Source: Stictocephala bisonia (taxonomy: Eukaryota; Arthropoda; Insecta; Hemiptera; Membracidae). From it: a DNA stretch of 64,000 nucleotides. Position 1 is the stretch's first letter, and every line of letters begins with the position of its first letter. The stretch covers positions 1 through 64,000 of the forward strand of contig JAQJVL010001214.1 of NCBI GenBank assembly GCA_035578905.1, in the 5' to 3' direction. The translations under genes and the position numbers were made by a program. Positions 44,502 through 54,788 of this stretch are shown one piece after another. Under the pieces are notes generated by a model. That model was not told the DNA's origin. It saw only the letters and a program-made list of their open reading frames with translations, and searched no databases.

Positions 44502-45881
44502 TTAATAGAAAGGTTGAAGAATGCTCGCTAAGTTTGGTATAAACCTATTGTAGTAGTTGGCGAGTCCTATGAATGTCCTTAGTTCTGATACGTTTTTAGG
44601 TCGTTTTGCTTCACTGATCGCTTTGGTTTTATCGCAGTCCTTGTGTAGACCATTTTCGTCGATTATGTGCCCCAAGTATTTAATAGATTTCTCGAAGAAC
44701 TTGCATTTTTCCTTATTAAGCCGGATCCCACAGTCTCTAAGGCGATGAAACACAGCTCTCAGTCGATTTAGCGTTTCTGAAAAAGAGCTACCTTGAACTT
44801 TGACATCGTCATAAAAACAAGATACTCCCTCAAGTCCCTGCAGTGCTTGATCCATTTGTTTCTGCCATATAGCAGGTGCTGTCTTGACCCCAAACATTAA
44901 CCTGTTGACCTTGAAAATTCCCAAATGTGTGTTGATTGCCTGCATTTTGGAACTTTCTTCATTCATAACGACATGTAGGTAAGCTTGACGGACATCTAAC
45001 GTACAGAAGAATTTCCCTCCAGACATCCGCGCAAAAATATCTTCGATTCTCGGTACTGGATAGTGTTCATCTTGCAGTAGGGGATTGAGGGTTGCCTTGT
45101 AGTCAGCGCAAAGTCTCATCGACCCATTAGGTTTTACTATAGGTACAATAGGTGTCGCCCACGTTGCATGTGATACTTTTTTTATGATTTTCTCAGCCTC
45201 CAATCTTTTTAACTCCTCTTCCACTTTTCCCATGAGAGCATATGGTACAGGTCTGGCACGTTTGAAAACAGGTTTAGCATTATCTTTGAGTTGAAGAGCG
45301 CATTCAAAATTAGGAATTGTGCCTACTCTTTTGTCGAAGATGTCAGAGAATTCTTGAAGAAGTCTGTCTAATGACTGAGCCTGTGTTGGCTGAGAAGCTC
45401 GTAAAGATATAATATCAGCCCATGAAATGTTGAGCTTCCTTATCCACTCTCTGCCCATTATAGAATCCACTTTCTGGGCAAGAACGTAAAGATCTCCTTT
45501 TACCGTTTTGTTGTCATGCTTTATTTTTACTTGGCACACACCTAGTGGTTTGATTACCTCATTAGTATATGTATGTAGTTTGAGGTGAGTCGGGTTAAGA
45601 ATCTTTTCAGGAAATAATCTTGTAAAAGTGTCCAGAGAAATTGTTGTGACTGCTGCTCCAGTATCCAATTCTAAATCTATATGTTCGCCATCTACAGTCA
45701 CTTGTACCATCATTTTGTCGTTACGACTACCCTTATACTGCCGCATGCAGAAAATGTCTTCTTGATCCGATCCGGATCTTTCAGAGTTTGTTGAAGATAA
45801 GGCCTGACCAAACTGTTTTTGGCCCTTTCGATTAATTTGTTTTGAAGTTGTAAGACATACCCTTGCTATATGTCCTACCTT
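44502..45881 (-). pseudogene. Gypsy pol: protease and reverse transcriptase
   Basis: Read-through from gag continues with the second zinc-knuckle remainder ('KVGHIARVC'). The aspartic protease carries the active site 'LELDTGAAVTTIS'. RT follows: 'ATWATPIVPIVKPNGSMRLC', cited by ATPIVPIVKPNG, then 'FCTLDVRQAYLH', 'FGVKTAPAIWQKQMD' and the catalytic 'CFYDDVKV', which reads Y-D-D and keeps both Asp residues. The connection motif is 'FIGLANYYNRFIPNLA'. It ends at TAA (44502-44504), right after 'ILQPFY', where family members continue into RNase H. This is an in-frame nonsense codon in an otherwise open polyprotein. Confidence 0.92.
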
Positions 45882-46700
45882 TTAACAGTTGTGACAAGTT
45901 CTGTTTTTCGCATCACATTCATTAGACCTATGTGATGAGCTACCGCATCTAAAACAGCAACCTTTCAACTTGTTAAGTTTATCTTTAAATGTCGGGTTGG
46001 TAACTTTCCTATTTAAACTGATCTTATTTACTCCTGGAGTCGATGACCTTTGGTTTTGCATTTGTCGACTTTCCAACTTTGCTGCTTCAGTTGCTATGGC
46101 AAGTTTAACTGTTTCATCGAAAGTCATGATTGTTCCTTGCTGTAAAATTCTTTCGCGAATGTCATTATCATTAATCCCTCTTACAAGCTGTGACCGTAGG
46201 TGAACATCCATAGTTGACTTGTTACAATCAGAGCACACGAAGTTACATGCATTAGCTATTTGTCTCAGATTAGATATGTACTGGCCAATAGACTCACCAT
46301 CTTCCTGGAGTCGAAGTACAAAGCGATGTTGTTCTGCCATTTCGCTAGCTTTAGGGCAGAGGTGTTGCTTTAGTAACTTGACGAGTTCTTCATAATTCTT
46401 TTCACAGGGTTTCTGAGGAGCTGTTAGTGCAGACAAGGTCTGGAAAATTCTAGGGCTTAAACAATTAAGAAGTATGTGGATTTTATGTGCATTTGATTCA
46501 TTGTCATCTTCTGTAATATTTTGTAGCTTGAAGAAATTCTCTAACCGTGATACATAATTGTCGAATGCTTCTTCATTTTCATCGTATGGTTGAAGTTGAA
46601 AGCCCCGTCCATTGTATCGGCTCGTAGACTGTGTCGGTTGTTGAGGTAATTGAACTTGGCGTAGTGCTTCCACTAATGTGTTGATTAATTCTTCAGCCAT
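45882..46700 (-). CDS. Gypsy gag
   Basis: 273 codons from ATG at 46700, closely downstream of the primer-binding site. The N-terminal and central part is the retrotransposon gag capsid-like region ('FDNYVSRLENFFKLQNI', 'KIHILLNCLSPRIFQTLSA', 'GESIGQYISNLRQIANAC'). The C-terminus has a complete CCHC zinc knuckle ('CFRCGSSSHRSNEC') and begins a second ('CHNC'), which is interrupted by TAA at 45882-45884. The reading frame continues into protease without shift. The stop could be a nonsense mutation or a suppressible codon between gag and pol. Gag packages the element RNA. Confidence 0.88.
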   Translation of the reverse strand: MAEELINTLVEALRQVQLPQQPTQSTSRYNGRGFQLQPYDENEEAFDNYVSRLENFFKLQNITEDDNESNAHKIHILLNCLSPRIFQTLSALTAPQKPCEKNYEELVKLLKQHLCPKASEMAEQHRFVLRLQEDGESIGQYISNLRQIANACNFVCSDCNKSTMDVHLRSQLVRGINDNDIRERILQQGTIMTFDETVKLAIATEAAKLESRQMQNQRSSTPGVNKISLNRKVTNPTFKDKLNKLKGCCFRCGSSSHRSNECDAKNRTCHNC

Positions 46701-46752
46701 GATGTGAAAGTGAATAAATGAACAAATCTAAAAATCCAACAAGAAATCCCAA

Positions 46753-46765
46753 ATCCTCGTCGCCA
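46753..46765 (-). promoter_or_regulatory. primer-binding site of the Gypsy element
   Basis: TGGCGACGAGGAT on the minus strand directly follows the 5' LTR, where a tRNA 3' end primes minus-strand DNA synthesis. Position and the leading TGG support the call. The tRNA was not identified. Confidence 0.7.
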
Positions 46766-46922
46766 TTTTCGTATTCAAATAAATGATTAATAAATATGTA
46801 AAAATAGATGGTTTTATTCCCAAAAGTAAAACTTGAAAACATAAACATAAACATTAGATAAATACAATCATCTGATTATAAGAACACATGCTAATAAATA
46901 TTAAGTATTCAGAGATATAACA
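46766..46922 (-). repeat. Gypsy 5' LTR
   Basis: 157 bp copy matching the 3' LTR. It is followed outward by the ACTG duplication (46923-46926). Confidence 0.95.
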
Positions 46923-47604
46923 ACTGAACAAAACCAGTATAACAAATATTACTTTCATGCAAACAATTCCCAATATTTTGCAAAATAAAAATATTTTATA
47001 ATACGATAATTTACGGCGAAAACATATAAGTTATGGAAAAAATTTATTCTCTGTATTCTTATAAAAAAAACAAAGTTATAAGAAGTAAATTACTATATTA
47101 GGAGCTTATTCTATACCTAAAATATGTTGTAACCATAGTAATCATAAAGAATAATATAGAAAATAAATCATTTCATACCTTATTGATTGTTCAATTCAGA
47201 GTGAAAAATCAGGTCTCCTTACTGAAGCATTGAATTTATAATTGTTTTTTTACACTAATCATCACAGTTTACTTTATTTCTATCCATTTTACAATAAAAA
47301 TGATTTAAAATTTTATTTGAAAACACACGCAAACACCGCTCGGCACAATGTAAACAAACAACGAAACAACTAGCGCAACTTTGTAAACAAATGAAACATC
47401 GATATATCGAAGAGTACATCGAAACATCGATCGAAACAAGTACTTCGACGCCTTTAGAAGCTGTCTGCATCGTTACTAGCAAGTTAATACAGTAAGATAG
47501 TACTATAATAAATTAAATACGGATCGACACGCTCCGTGTCGACGGCATTTTTAGCACAGAAATGCATCGACACGGAGCGTGTCGTGCGGCACTAAAAGGG
47601 TTAT

Positions 47605-48240
47605 TGATGAGACCATCTCTTTCCACGTCTATTGATGTATTGCAGTAGTGGGGGAACCCTGTTGTGCTGCACATCATGTGTCTATGAGCTCCTCATTTTT
47701 CAGTAGTTTAACGAAGTTATTTTCAGTTTTTTAATTTTTTTTTATATCTAAATGTTCAGTGTAGTGCAGTGCACATTTGTAAGTAGTTATCCATAGTGCA
47801 TGTAAACTAAGACCGGAATAAACTGCATTTAAATAGAATTATTTAAGGAAAATTCATGTTAGTTGTTATCAGAAGAACAGATAACAGCAGTGATAACGAA
47901 TCCTGACCTTTGGATATAGACGTTGAGTTGAAAGAATCACTGGACAGAACTAAGGCTGGTTATCATCAAACGGATTGTTTGAAACTTTGTCTTATGACCG
48001 GTTTGCTTGTTTGGTCAAGTCAAGCCACTGATTGCACAAACCTACTGATAAGGCAACAGGTGTACTGATATCATAAATATTTTGTTTATTGTTTGTAAAC
48101 ATGGGCAACTGTTTCAACCTATTTATAAAATAACAAAGTGAAATTATTATTAACAATTTTTTATGTTAACTTATAAATAAATGGATTTAAATTGAAAACT
48201 AATATTTACTTCTGTTTATTTTAATTTAAACAATACTAAA
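47605..48240 (+). other. probable 5' untranslated region of the PWWP-type LINE
   Basis: No gene is seen. The segment lies between the piggyBac-like right end and the ORF1 start. It contains a GTAGTGCAGTGCAC motif near 47760. The ORF1 ATG at 48241 has an A at position -3. The LINE 5' edge cannot be placed exactly. Confidence 0.4.
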
Positions 48241-48909
48241 ATGTCAAGCCAAATTAAAAGCAAATTTAAAGTTGGAAACATAGTCTTTGCAAAAATTAAA
48301 GGATATCCCCATTGGCCAGCTGTGATCGATAACATTGATTTTAAAGTAAAAACACTTAAATACCATGTTACTTTTTATGGTACAGGGGAAGTTGGAAAAG
48401 TAAGAGAAACCAACTTGTGTTTATTTCTTGAAAACAAATCTCACTATGGGGCAACTAAAGAAACTAAAAATAAAAGTCTTGTAAATGCAATTAAAGAAGC
48501 AGAATTGAGTTTGAAAAGTAATAGTTCTACCTCCAGTTTGGCAAGTAATGTTTCTAATAGGAGTTTAAATAGCACACTTCTTCACAATGAAGTGCCTGGG
48601 ACCCCATCTGCTGCTAGCAGTCCTCTAACCAGACTCCAAGATTCACTAGTGTCTGATGTTAAATTAACAAATACTGATCCCATTTTAAAGGAGAATAAAG
48701 TGATTTTGTTGGACAAATCTGTGAACACACCTCCATACTTGGATTTACGTTTCCAACTAGATGCCGTTACTGATAAGTGTATATTATTAGAATCAAGTTT
48801 AATTGAACAGAGTAACAGTTTACAGAGAATAGATGAGGTCAATAATGAACTTTCTTGTTTAAACGAAGAAAATAAAAAATTAAAATCACTTTTATTAAAA
48901 AAAAGATGA
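48241..48909 (+). pseudogene. LINE F ORF1, N-terminal part: PWWP domain and start of coiled coil
   Basis: The frame begins MSSQIKSKFKVGNIVFAKIK and contains a PWWP domain at about residues 8-70. The signature is P-H-W-P in 'KGYPHWPAVID', then 'YHVTFYGTGEVGKV' with the aromatic F-Y-G-T. It is followed by a Ser-rich linker ('SNSSTSSLASNVSNRS'). A helical region starts near residue 160 ('QLDAVTDKCILLESSLIEQ', 'NNELSCLNEENKKLKSL'). PWWP domains read methylated H3 Lys36 and bind DNA. The frame stops at 48907-48909 after an A run; the coiled coil continues in another frame. The same arrangement occurs in LINE G. Confidence 0.9.
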
Positions 48910-49830
48910 AGAATTAGCAAGTTGTAAAAAAGAGCAAAATAAGAATAGCTTTTGTGACAGCAATGAAATCTTATTTCAAAGAATATCTGTACTTGAGGAC
49001 GAGTTGGAGAAAAGGGAAGTGGAAGTTAAACAACTTCAAAACGCTATAACCAAGTCTTTAAATCAGAGTGATGCCTGTGTGCAGAGCCACATCTCACCAA
49101 AAATCCTCGTCAACACGGGTTCTCAAACTAATTACGACAAAAAAGAAAAAAAGGTTACTAACATTAACCTAGCAATGTATGATAAAATAAAATGTTTAGA
49201 AGATGTCATATTTGAACAAAATTTATTGATTTCAAAAGAAGAAAAGTGCAAAAATAATAAAATAAAAGAAACAGAAAGTGAGATTAATAAACTAAACAAG
49301 ACAAATCAGCAAGTTATGGAAAGAAAAACCCTAACCATTCTAAGTGACAGCCATGGTAGGTATCTGGACAACCACCTTAAAAAAATAGACTCTCCAGAAC
49401 TATCTAAAAAAAGTTTTGTAATGCCTGGAGCCAGTTTGGATGGTGTGATGAGAGCATCTAATGGTATTGTTAAAAATAAGAACAGTTTTGTTACAATTAT
49501 TGCCGGAGCCAATGATGTATACAATGGCAACATTAATAACCTCGTAAAAAATCTAAAACCTGCAATTTTATCTCTCAAGCCCTGTAAAATCATAATTGGC
49601 AGTATCCCATTTAGGTACAACTTGGCTCTGCATCACCCAATTAATGAAGACATAATGAAAGCCAATTTACATATCCATGAGCTTGCCCACTCCATTCCTG
49701 ACGTAACCTTTTTGGATCTGTCAGGTTTACCAGGTGTTGTTATGATGCTTAAGGAGTACATCTGAATTCTCTTGGGAAACAGCTTATAAGTTCCAAAATC
49801 GCAAAACTGATTAAGACTGGTGAAAACACA
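48910..49830 (+). pseudogene. LINE F ORF1, middle: coiled coil and SGNH-hydrolase-like domain
   Basis: After the frameshift the helical region continues ('ELEKREVEVKQLQNAIT'). Then 'RKTLTILSDSHGRYLDN' gives the nucleophile block (Ser in SDSHG), and 'FVTIIAGANDVYNG' gives the Asn block (AGANDV). The C-terminal His block appears as 'GVHLNSLGKQL' near 49752-49785, but in the other frame and after a TAA. SGNH/GDSL-type esterase domains are known in ORF1 of some CR1-like LINEs. The open frame is 49004-49765; a frameshift and stop separate it from the macrodomain part. Confidence 0.85.
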
Positions 49831-51036
49831 TTGAATCAATACCAAATATCCGAAACGCCACACATACAAATTCTAAATCAAAATATGACTGAGCAAATAA
49901 AACAACTTAAAAAAAGTAAAAACACGGCTTTTGCGCATTGCATTTCAGCAGACGTGAATAGTCCACGAAATATGTCCGCTGGTGTTGCGGTAACTTTTAA
50001 GAGGCATTTTGGGAGGCCCTCCTGTTCTAACTTTGTGAATAGCCATCTAACCTGTCAAGTTTCTAATGATACAGCCACAGTTTATGGTCTTGTAACCAAA
50101 CCAGTATTCAACCACAGACCAAGTGTTGAGGAGTATTCTAAGGCCTTCGCACAGTTCCAGGAAGACTTCAAAAAAAGAAACCTTAAGCAGTTAATTTGCT
50201 CCCCCATGGGGTGTGTACGGGATAAGGTGCCACTGGAAGAATTTGCTGCAAAAATAGTACATTTTCAATTGGAGACTGGGGCAAGCATAAAGATTGTAAC
50301 ATGTGAACAACCTTATGCTAGGAGAACACTGTTTAATGGTTATACCCACTCTGAGTTTATCAACAGGCTTCAACACCTCATCTCAATGCAGTATAAGAAG
50401 AACATTGCAGTTCAAGAAAGAAGCGCTTTGGCTAATGTTTCCCTCCAATCACCAGAATCTACAAATTCCACATCTGTAGCGTGTAGAGGCTGGCAGACTC
50501 CGTTACCTGGACCATCTGGGCATAGTCGTAGTTGGCTACAAGATGTTACTGAATTCCCAGGCTTACCATCAACTATGAATACTACAAGTTTAACATGGAA
50601 CAATCAGTCATCCAGTTGCAGTAAATTCCAACAAAAAGAACCCAGTATAGCTCCAGTCCCGGCCCAAGCTGACTCCCAACCAACATCGACTCAACATCAA
50701 ACAGACAACCCCATAGTTGACACTGGCAGCGGTAGAGTGTCTTCTCAACTCATTGGTAGTTGTGTGTTGAGTGCTGTTCCTTTTTCCATGGTCAGTTGTG
50801 TGTCAAGTGCTGTTCCTACTTCCAAGGTCAGTTGTGTGTCCAGTGAAATGGAGAGGTCAGTTCATATTTCTACTTTTACCACTGCAGATAGTATTTCCCC
50901 CACTGCAGCTAAATCTTTTGTCCACACACATTCACAGTCCACACATGTTTCTACTGATACACCACACACATTTCATGAGACCACAGCAAATAACAACTTA
51001 TCTCTGTCACATCCCACTTTAAAACAGTATATTTAG
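49831..51036 (+). pseudogene. LINE F ORF1, C-terminal part: TARG1-like macrodomain and Ser/Thr tail
   Basis: Residues about 30-165 resemble the macrodomain of human TARG1/OARD1, a hydrolase that removes ADP-ribose from acidic residues. The matches are 'FAHCISADVNSPRNMSAGVAV', cited as FAHCISAD and MSAGVAV, then 'FKRHFG', 'VYGLVTK' and 'GCVRDKVP'. The Lys of LVTK (codon 50098-50100) and the Asp of GCVRD (50221-50223) align with the TARG1 catalytic Lys84 and Asp125 (residue numbers from memory). The remainder is a Ser/Thr/Pro-rich low-complexity tail with a 36 bp internal repeat (about 50760-50860). The frame ends with TAG just before the endonuclease. Confidence 0.82.
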
Positions 51037-51079
51037 TAGGCCTAGTAAATCACTAACTTGTACAAATCAGTCAGTCAAT

Positions 51080-51970
51080 GTAGACCAATCTTTTTCTTTT
51101 TCTAGTTTTAACATAATATTTTTGAATGTTCAAGGGCTAAAGAAAAAAGTTCATGCTTTGGAATGTTTCTTAATTGATTCTAATATTTCAGTTATTTGTT
51201 TAACTGAACACTGGATGTTAACAAATGAAATTAATTTATCCTTTCCTTCTGAGTTCCATTGTGCTGATGCTTACTGTAGAACAAATCACATTAGAGGTGG
51301 TTCCTCTATATTTGTTCATAATAATTTAATTTCAAGGAAATGTGATGTGAGCCAATTTTGTGAGGAACTAAATTTTGAAGCATCGGCAGCATTTCTGGAT
51401 AGCACTAAAACCATTGTAGTTTCTGTCTATCACTCTCCTAATGGTGATCCTTATTGATTCCTTAGAATTCTAGAATTGTTTTTAAATTTTATGTCACAAT
51501 GGAACTATTATGATATTCTAATAGGGGGTGATTTTAATGGTAGTTTTGATGTGACAAAAAATAGCAAAACCTCAAGGGAGCTGCTTAACTTGTTTAAACA
51601 ATATAATTTTTATCACTATAATAACACACCTACTAGAGGCAACAATTGCCTAGAGTAACAACTTTTCATTTTCCCTTTTCCGACCATGATGGAATTTTGG
51701 TTCAAACAGATTTTAATTCAAATAATTCTAATTTCAATGGCAGTTTTACAACATCAAAGCACTACCAGATAAAATTTTACTTGCCTAAGAAAAATATAGA
51801 AGCTTTATCTTCATGTTTAGCCTCACATGACTGGTCATTCTTGCTACACAAGTGTAGTTATGAATCGTCAGATACTATGTTTTTACACATATTTATTGTT
51901 ATAACAAATCATTTAAATTATTACTCAAGAACTATTAAAGTGAAAACTGAAAATCCAAAGAAAAAAAGTT
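51080..51970 (+). pseudogene. LINE F endonuclease domain
   Basis: It starts 'FNIIFLNVQGLKKKVHALE' and continues 'ISVICLTEHWML', with the catalytic Glu in TEHW. Next come 'GGSSIFVHNN' and, after an in-frame TGA (51455-51457), 'DILIGGDFNGSFD', with the Asp-x-Asn pair. 'TPTRGNNCLE' is then followed by a frameshift and 'FPFSDHDGILV', the terminal S-D-H motif. The domain nicks the target strand. Breaks: one TGA and one frameshift. Confidence 0.85.
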
Positions 51971-52537
51971 GAACCAGGATTGGTATACATTTGAATTGGC
52001 TGAAATGAAAAATAGATTGTTATTTTTAGATTATCTAATGAAATGTAATAATGATAAAAAAAATTGTGATATTAAATTAAGTTTTGCAAAATTAAAACAT
52101 CAATACAGAAAATCTATTAATGAAGCAAAGTTTGTCACAAATTTCAAATATATTGAAGTTGAAAAAGTTGAAGTCAAAAACAAATGCAAAGCTGCATGGG
52201 ATGTTATTAAATATAACATAGAAGTCAACAAGAAAAGTGAGCCTAACATTGAACCTGATGTATTGAACAGGTATTTTATTAATTCAGTTAGGGAAATAAA
52301 AATGAAAACAAATTGTAAATTGCCAAACCTTTTAAGTGATGACAATAGGTCTACCCATAATAGTTTAAATCATTTTAAATGGTCAGCAGTGACAGAAAGA
52401 GATGTTCTTGATGCTGTTAAAAATATGAAAAATTCAGATAGTAATGATTTTTATAATATGTCAAACAATTTACTGAAAAGAATTATTGTTGGTTTGACTG
52501 AACCTCTAGCAGTATGTGTAAATCGTCTGCTTATGAA
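51969..52537 (+). pseudogene. LINE F linker and RT N-terminal part
   Basis: Linker: 'NQDWYTFELAEMKNRLLFLD' region and 'KNKCKAAWDVIKYNIEVNKK', cited by AAWDVIKYNIE. RT start: 'VTERDVLDAVKNMKNSDSND' and 'LTEPLAVCVNRLLMNE'. Coding then runs into the 3' tail of the antisense LINE G at about 52538, and resumes with 'SDGIFPNQLKISCV' at about 58960. Confidence 0.85.
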
Positions 52538-52658
52538 TGAAATGAAATGAAAATCGTCTTTATTCATCATTTGTAATCATGTACAAAGAATGGCGACATC
52601 ATATACATATATTTTATTATCCTTATCACTTATCATAATAATGCTAATGTAAGTAGTC

Positions 52659-53375
52659 TCAGTGGAAGAATTCATCAACTGAATATAAAGGTTTTGTTAA
52701 AAAGTAATTTTTTAGATTATTTTTAAATTTTTTAATGTTGGAAAAGTTTTTTAAGATGTTGGGAAGAGAATTATAACCTTTTATGCCTGTGTATGTTGTT
52801 TTTTTCTCAAAGAATCCTAGTCTATGAGATGGTATCGAGTAATTATTTCTATTCCTTGTGAAGTATTCGTGAAAATCCCCTACCAGTGAGACAGTGCTTG
52901 AATTTTGAACAGTATACAAAATACATTGATAAATATAGTTACTGTATACAGTCATTATACCTAGTTCTGTAAATTTATCCTTAACCGATTCTTGCCAATT
53001 TAATTTCAACATAATGCGGATTGCACGTTTTTGTAATATCAAAAGCCTGTCCATGTTAGTTTGGGAAGTTCCTCCGTAGATATTAATTCCAAAAGATAAA
53101 TGTGAATGAATGTGGGCAAAGTAAATTAGCTTTAATGATTCAAGTTTACAAAATTTGGATAGCCGGTAAAGTGCAAATAAGCCTGATGAAATTTTGTTTG
53201 CCACATGATCAATATGATGATTCCAACTCAATTTACTATCTATGTGCAAGCCAAGAAATTTGATGTTTTCAACCTTTTTTATTTCTACACTGTCCATTTG
53301 CAGAGTTGGTAATATCGGATTGATATTGGTTTTTATATTAAAATATGTAAAATTAGTTTTAGAAAGATTTAGCAA
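52659..53375 (-). pseudogene. LINE G RT thumb and C-terminus
   Basis: The frame reads 'LNLSKTNFTYFNIK', 'ENIKFLGLHIDSKLSWNHHID', cited by FLGLHIDSKLSW, then 'LIYFAHIHSHLSFGINIYGG' and 'ILQKRAIRIM'. It ends 'KPLYSVDEFFH'. This completes the RT after the catalytic box, which is readable in another frame near 53460-53490 ('ICLYADDANLLV'). A frameshift separates it from the upstream RT frame. Confidence 0.88.
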
Positions 53376-54788
53376 TAATTGGTGATTTGATAGAAAATTC
53401 CTAATATCTCAGGATGTCTATGGCAGAAGTCTCTATCTCATGATTTGATTTTCCACTAACAAGAAGATTGGCATCATCGGCATATAAGCAAATGGTATTT
53501 TTTGTAACGTTAGAAATTACACTAGGTAGCCCTTTCATATAGCAGAGAAACAGTAACGGCCCCAAAATGGACCTTGAGGTACACCATGTTTAATTGTTCT
53601 TAACTGTGATTTAATATGGATTAACTGGTTGTAATTGTTTATATTCATAATTTCAACAAACTGTTTTCTATTAGCTAAATATGATTGAAACCACCTTAAC
53701 GGCGTTCCGATAATTCCCAGCCCTTCGAGTTTTACCAACAACTTTTGATGAGAGACACTGTCAAAAGCCTTACTTAAATCCATAAATATCCCAATTACTT
53801 TATCTCCTCTGTCAACTGAATTAATTATAGAATCAACATATGTAGCAGCAGCTGATATTACAGAGTGGTTTGATCTAAACCCGTGCTGCTCTTTGTCAAG
53901 CAAATTATTATTTTCTAAATAGTTGATGAGTTGAATATACATGGCCTTTTCATAAATTTTAGAAATAACAGGTAACAAGGCCACTGGGCGATAGTTAGAT
54001 ATATGTAATTGATTTCCTTTTTTATGTAGTGGTTTTATTTTTGAAATTTTTAATTTGTCTGGGAATATGCCGGATATGAAAGATGAATTAACTAGGTGCG
54101 TAAGGGGCTTTTGAAGTGAATTTTGAGCATATTTTATTACAGTTATAGGAACTTCGTCAAAGCCAGACAAAATTTTATTATCAAATTTGGATATTATTTT
54201 ACTGATATCTGTCTCACTGATTGGTTCACATCGGAATTTCAAATTTTGATTATGCCTTACAAAATTGGGTACAGGTATATTAAGTGTATTTATTTTTGGA
54301 ACGACTTCTGACTCAACCACATTGACATAATGATCATTAAAAGCATTGCATATAACAATAGGATCTTTACATAGTTGTGCATCTATCTCTATCTCTTCAA
54401 TGTTCTTAACAGCATTCATTTTGTTTGTTATATTTGTATTAATTAGATTCCAAGTTGTCTTACAGACGTTTTTGGAGTTAAACATTTTATCATCCATATA
54501 ACTTTGTTTAGCCTTTAAAATGTTTCCTCTGTGTTCTTTGTTCATTTCTTTTGCTAGATTTATTGTATTCACATTTTTGGTTAGTCTCCCTAATGCACTT
54601 ATTTCTATGATTTTCTCCCTCTCTGATGTTAATTCAGCTGTGTTCCAAGGAACTTTTCTGTCGGTGGTTCTACATTTGACTGTTGGAAAACATACGTCAA
54701 AATAATACATAAAAATTTTATGGAAGATATTAAATTTAGAATCTACTTGTGCAGAATAAATCTCTTCCCAGCTTTCTTGACTCAGCAT
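53376..54788 (-). pseudogene. LINE G linker and reverse transcriptase
   Basis: The open frame 53535-54788 has a linker ('CKTTWNLINTNIT') and then RT motifs: 'NKILSGFDEVPITVIKYA', 'FPDKLKISKIKPLHKKG', 'NYRPVALLPVISKIYEKAM', 'LLDKEQHGFRSNHS', 'VIGIFMDLSKAFDSVSHQ' and 'IKHGVPQG'. A frameshift directly after GVPQG (near 53565) moves the rest to other frames, where 'LLFLCYMKGLPS' and 'ICLYADDANLLV' are readable. It lacks few residues and is among the better preserved RTs here. Confidence 0.9.

Larger units (their letters stand above)
42391..46922 (-). mobile_element. Gypsy-type LTR retrotransposon, recent insertion
   Basis: The 157 bp LTRs (42391-42547 and 46766-46922) are identical apart from the outermost base on one side. 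The target duplication is ACTG (42387-42390 and 46923-46926). Internal order on the minus strand is primer-binding site, gag, protease, RT, RNase H, integrase, polypurine tract; this domain order places it in Gypsy/Metaviridae-like elements. No envelope gene is present. Gag and pol share one frame, interrupted by two TAA codons. Matching LTRs mean it inserted recently. Confidence 0.95.
42042..47600. mobile_element. piggyBac-like termini enclosing a Gypsy element
   Basis: Perfect 14 bp inverted ends CCCTTTTAGTGCCG (42042) and CGGCACTAAAAGGG (ending 47600) are flanked by TTAG and TTAT, imperfect forms of the TTAA duplication. Near the right end a strong hairpin is formed by CGACACGCTCCGTGTCGA and TCGACACGGAGCGTGTCG (47525-47585). 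Without the Gypsy insertion at 42391-46922 the element would be about 1.0 kb, too short for a transposase. It is therefore non-autonomous. The piggyBac assignment rests on CCCT/AGGG ends and near-TTAA flanks. Confidence 0.6.
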
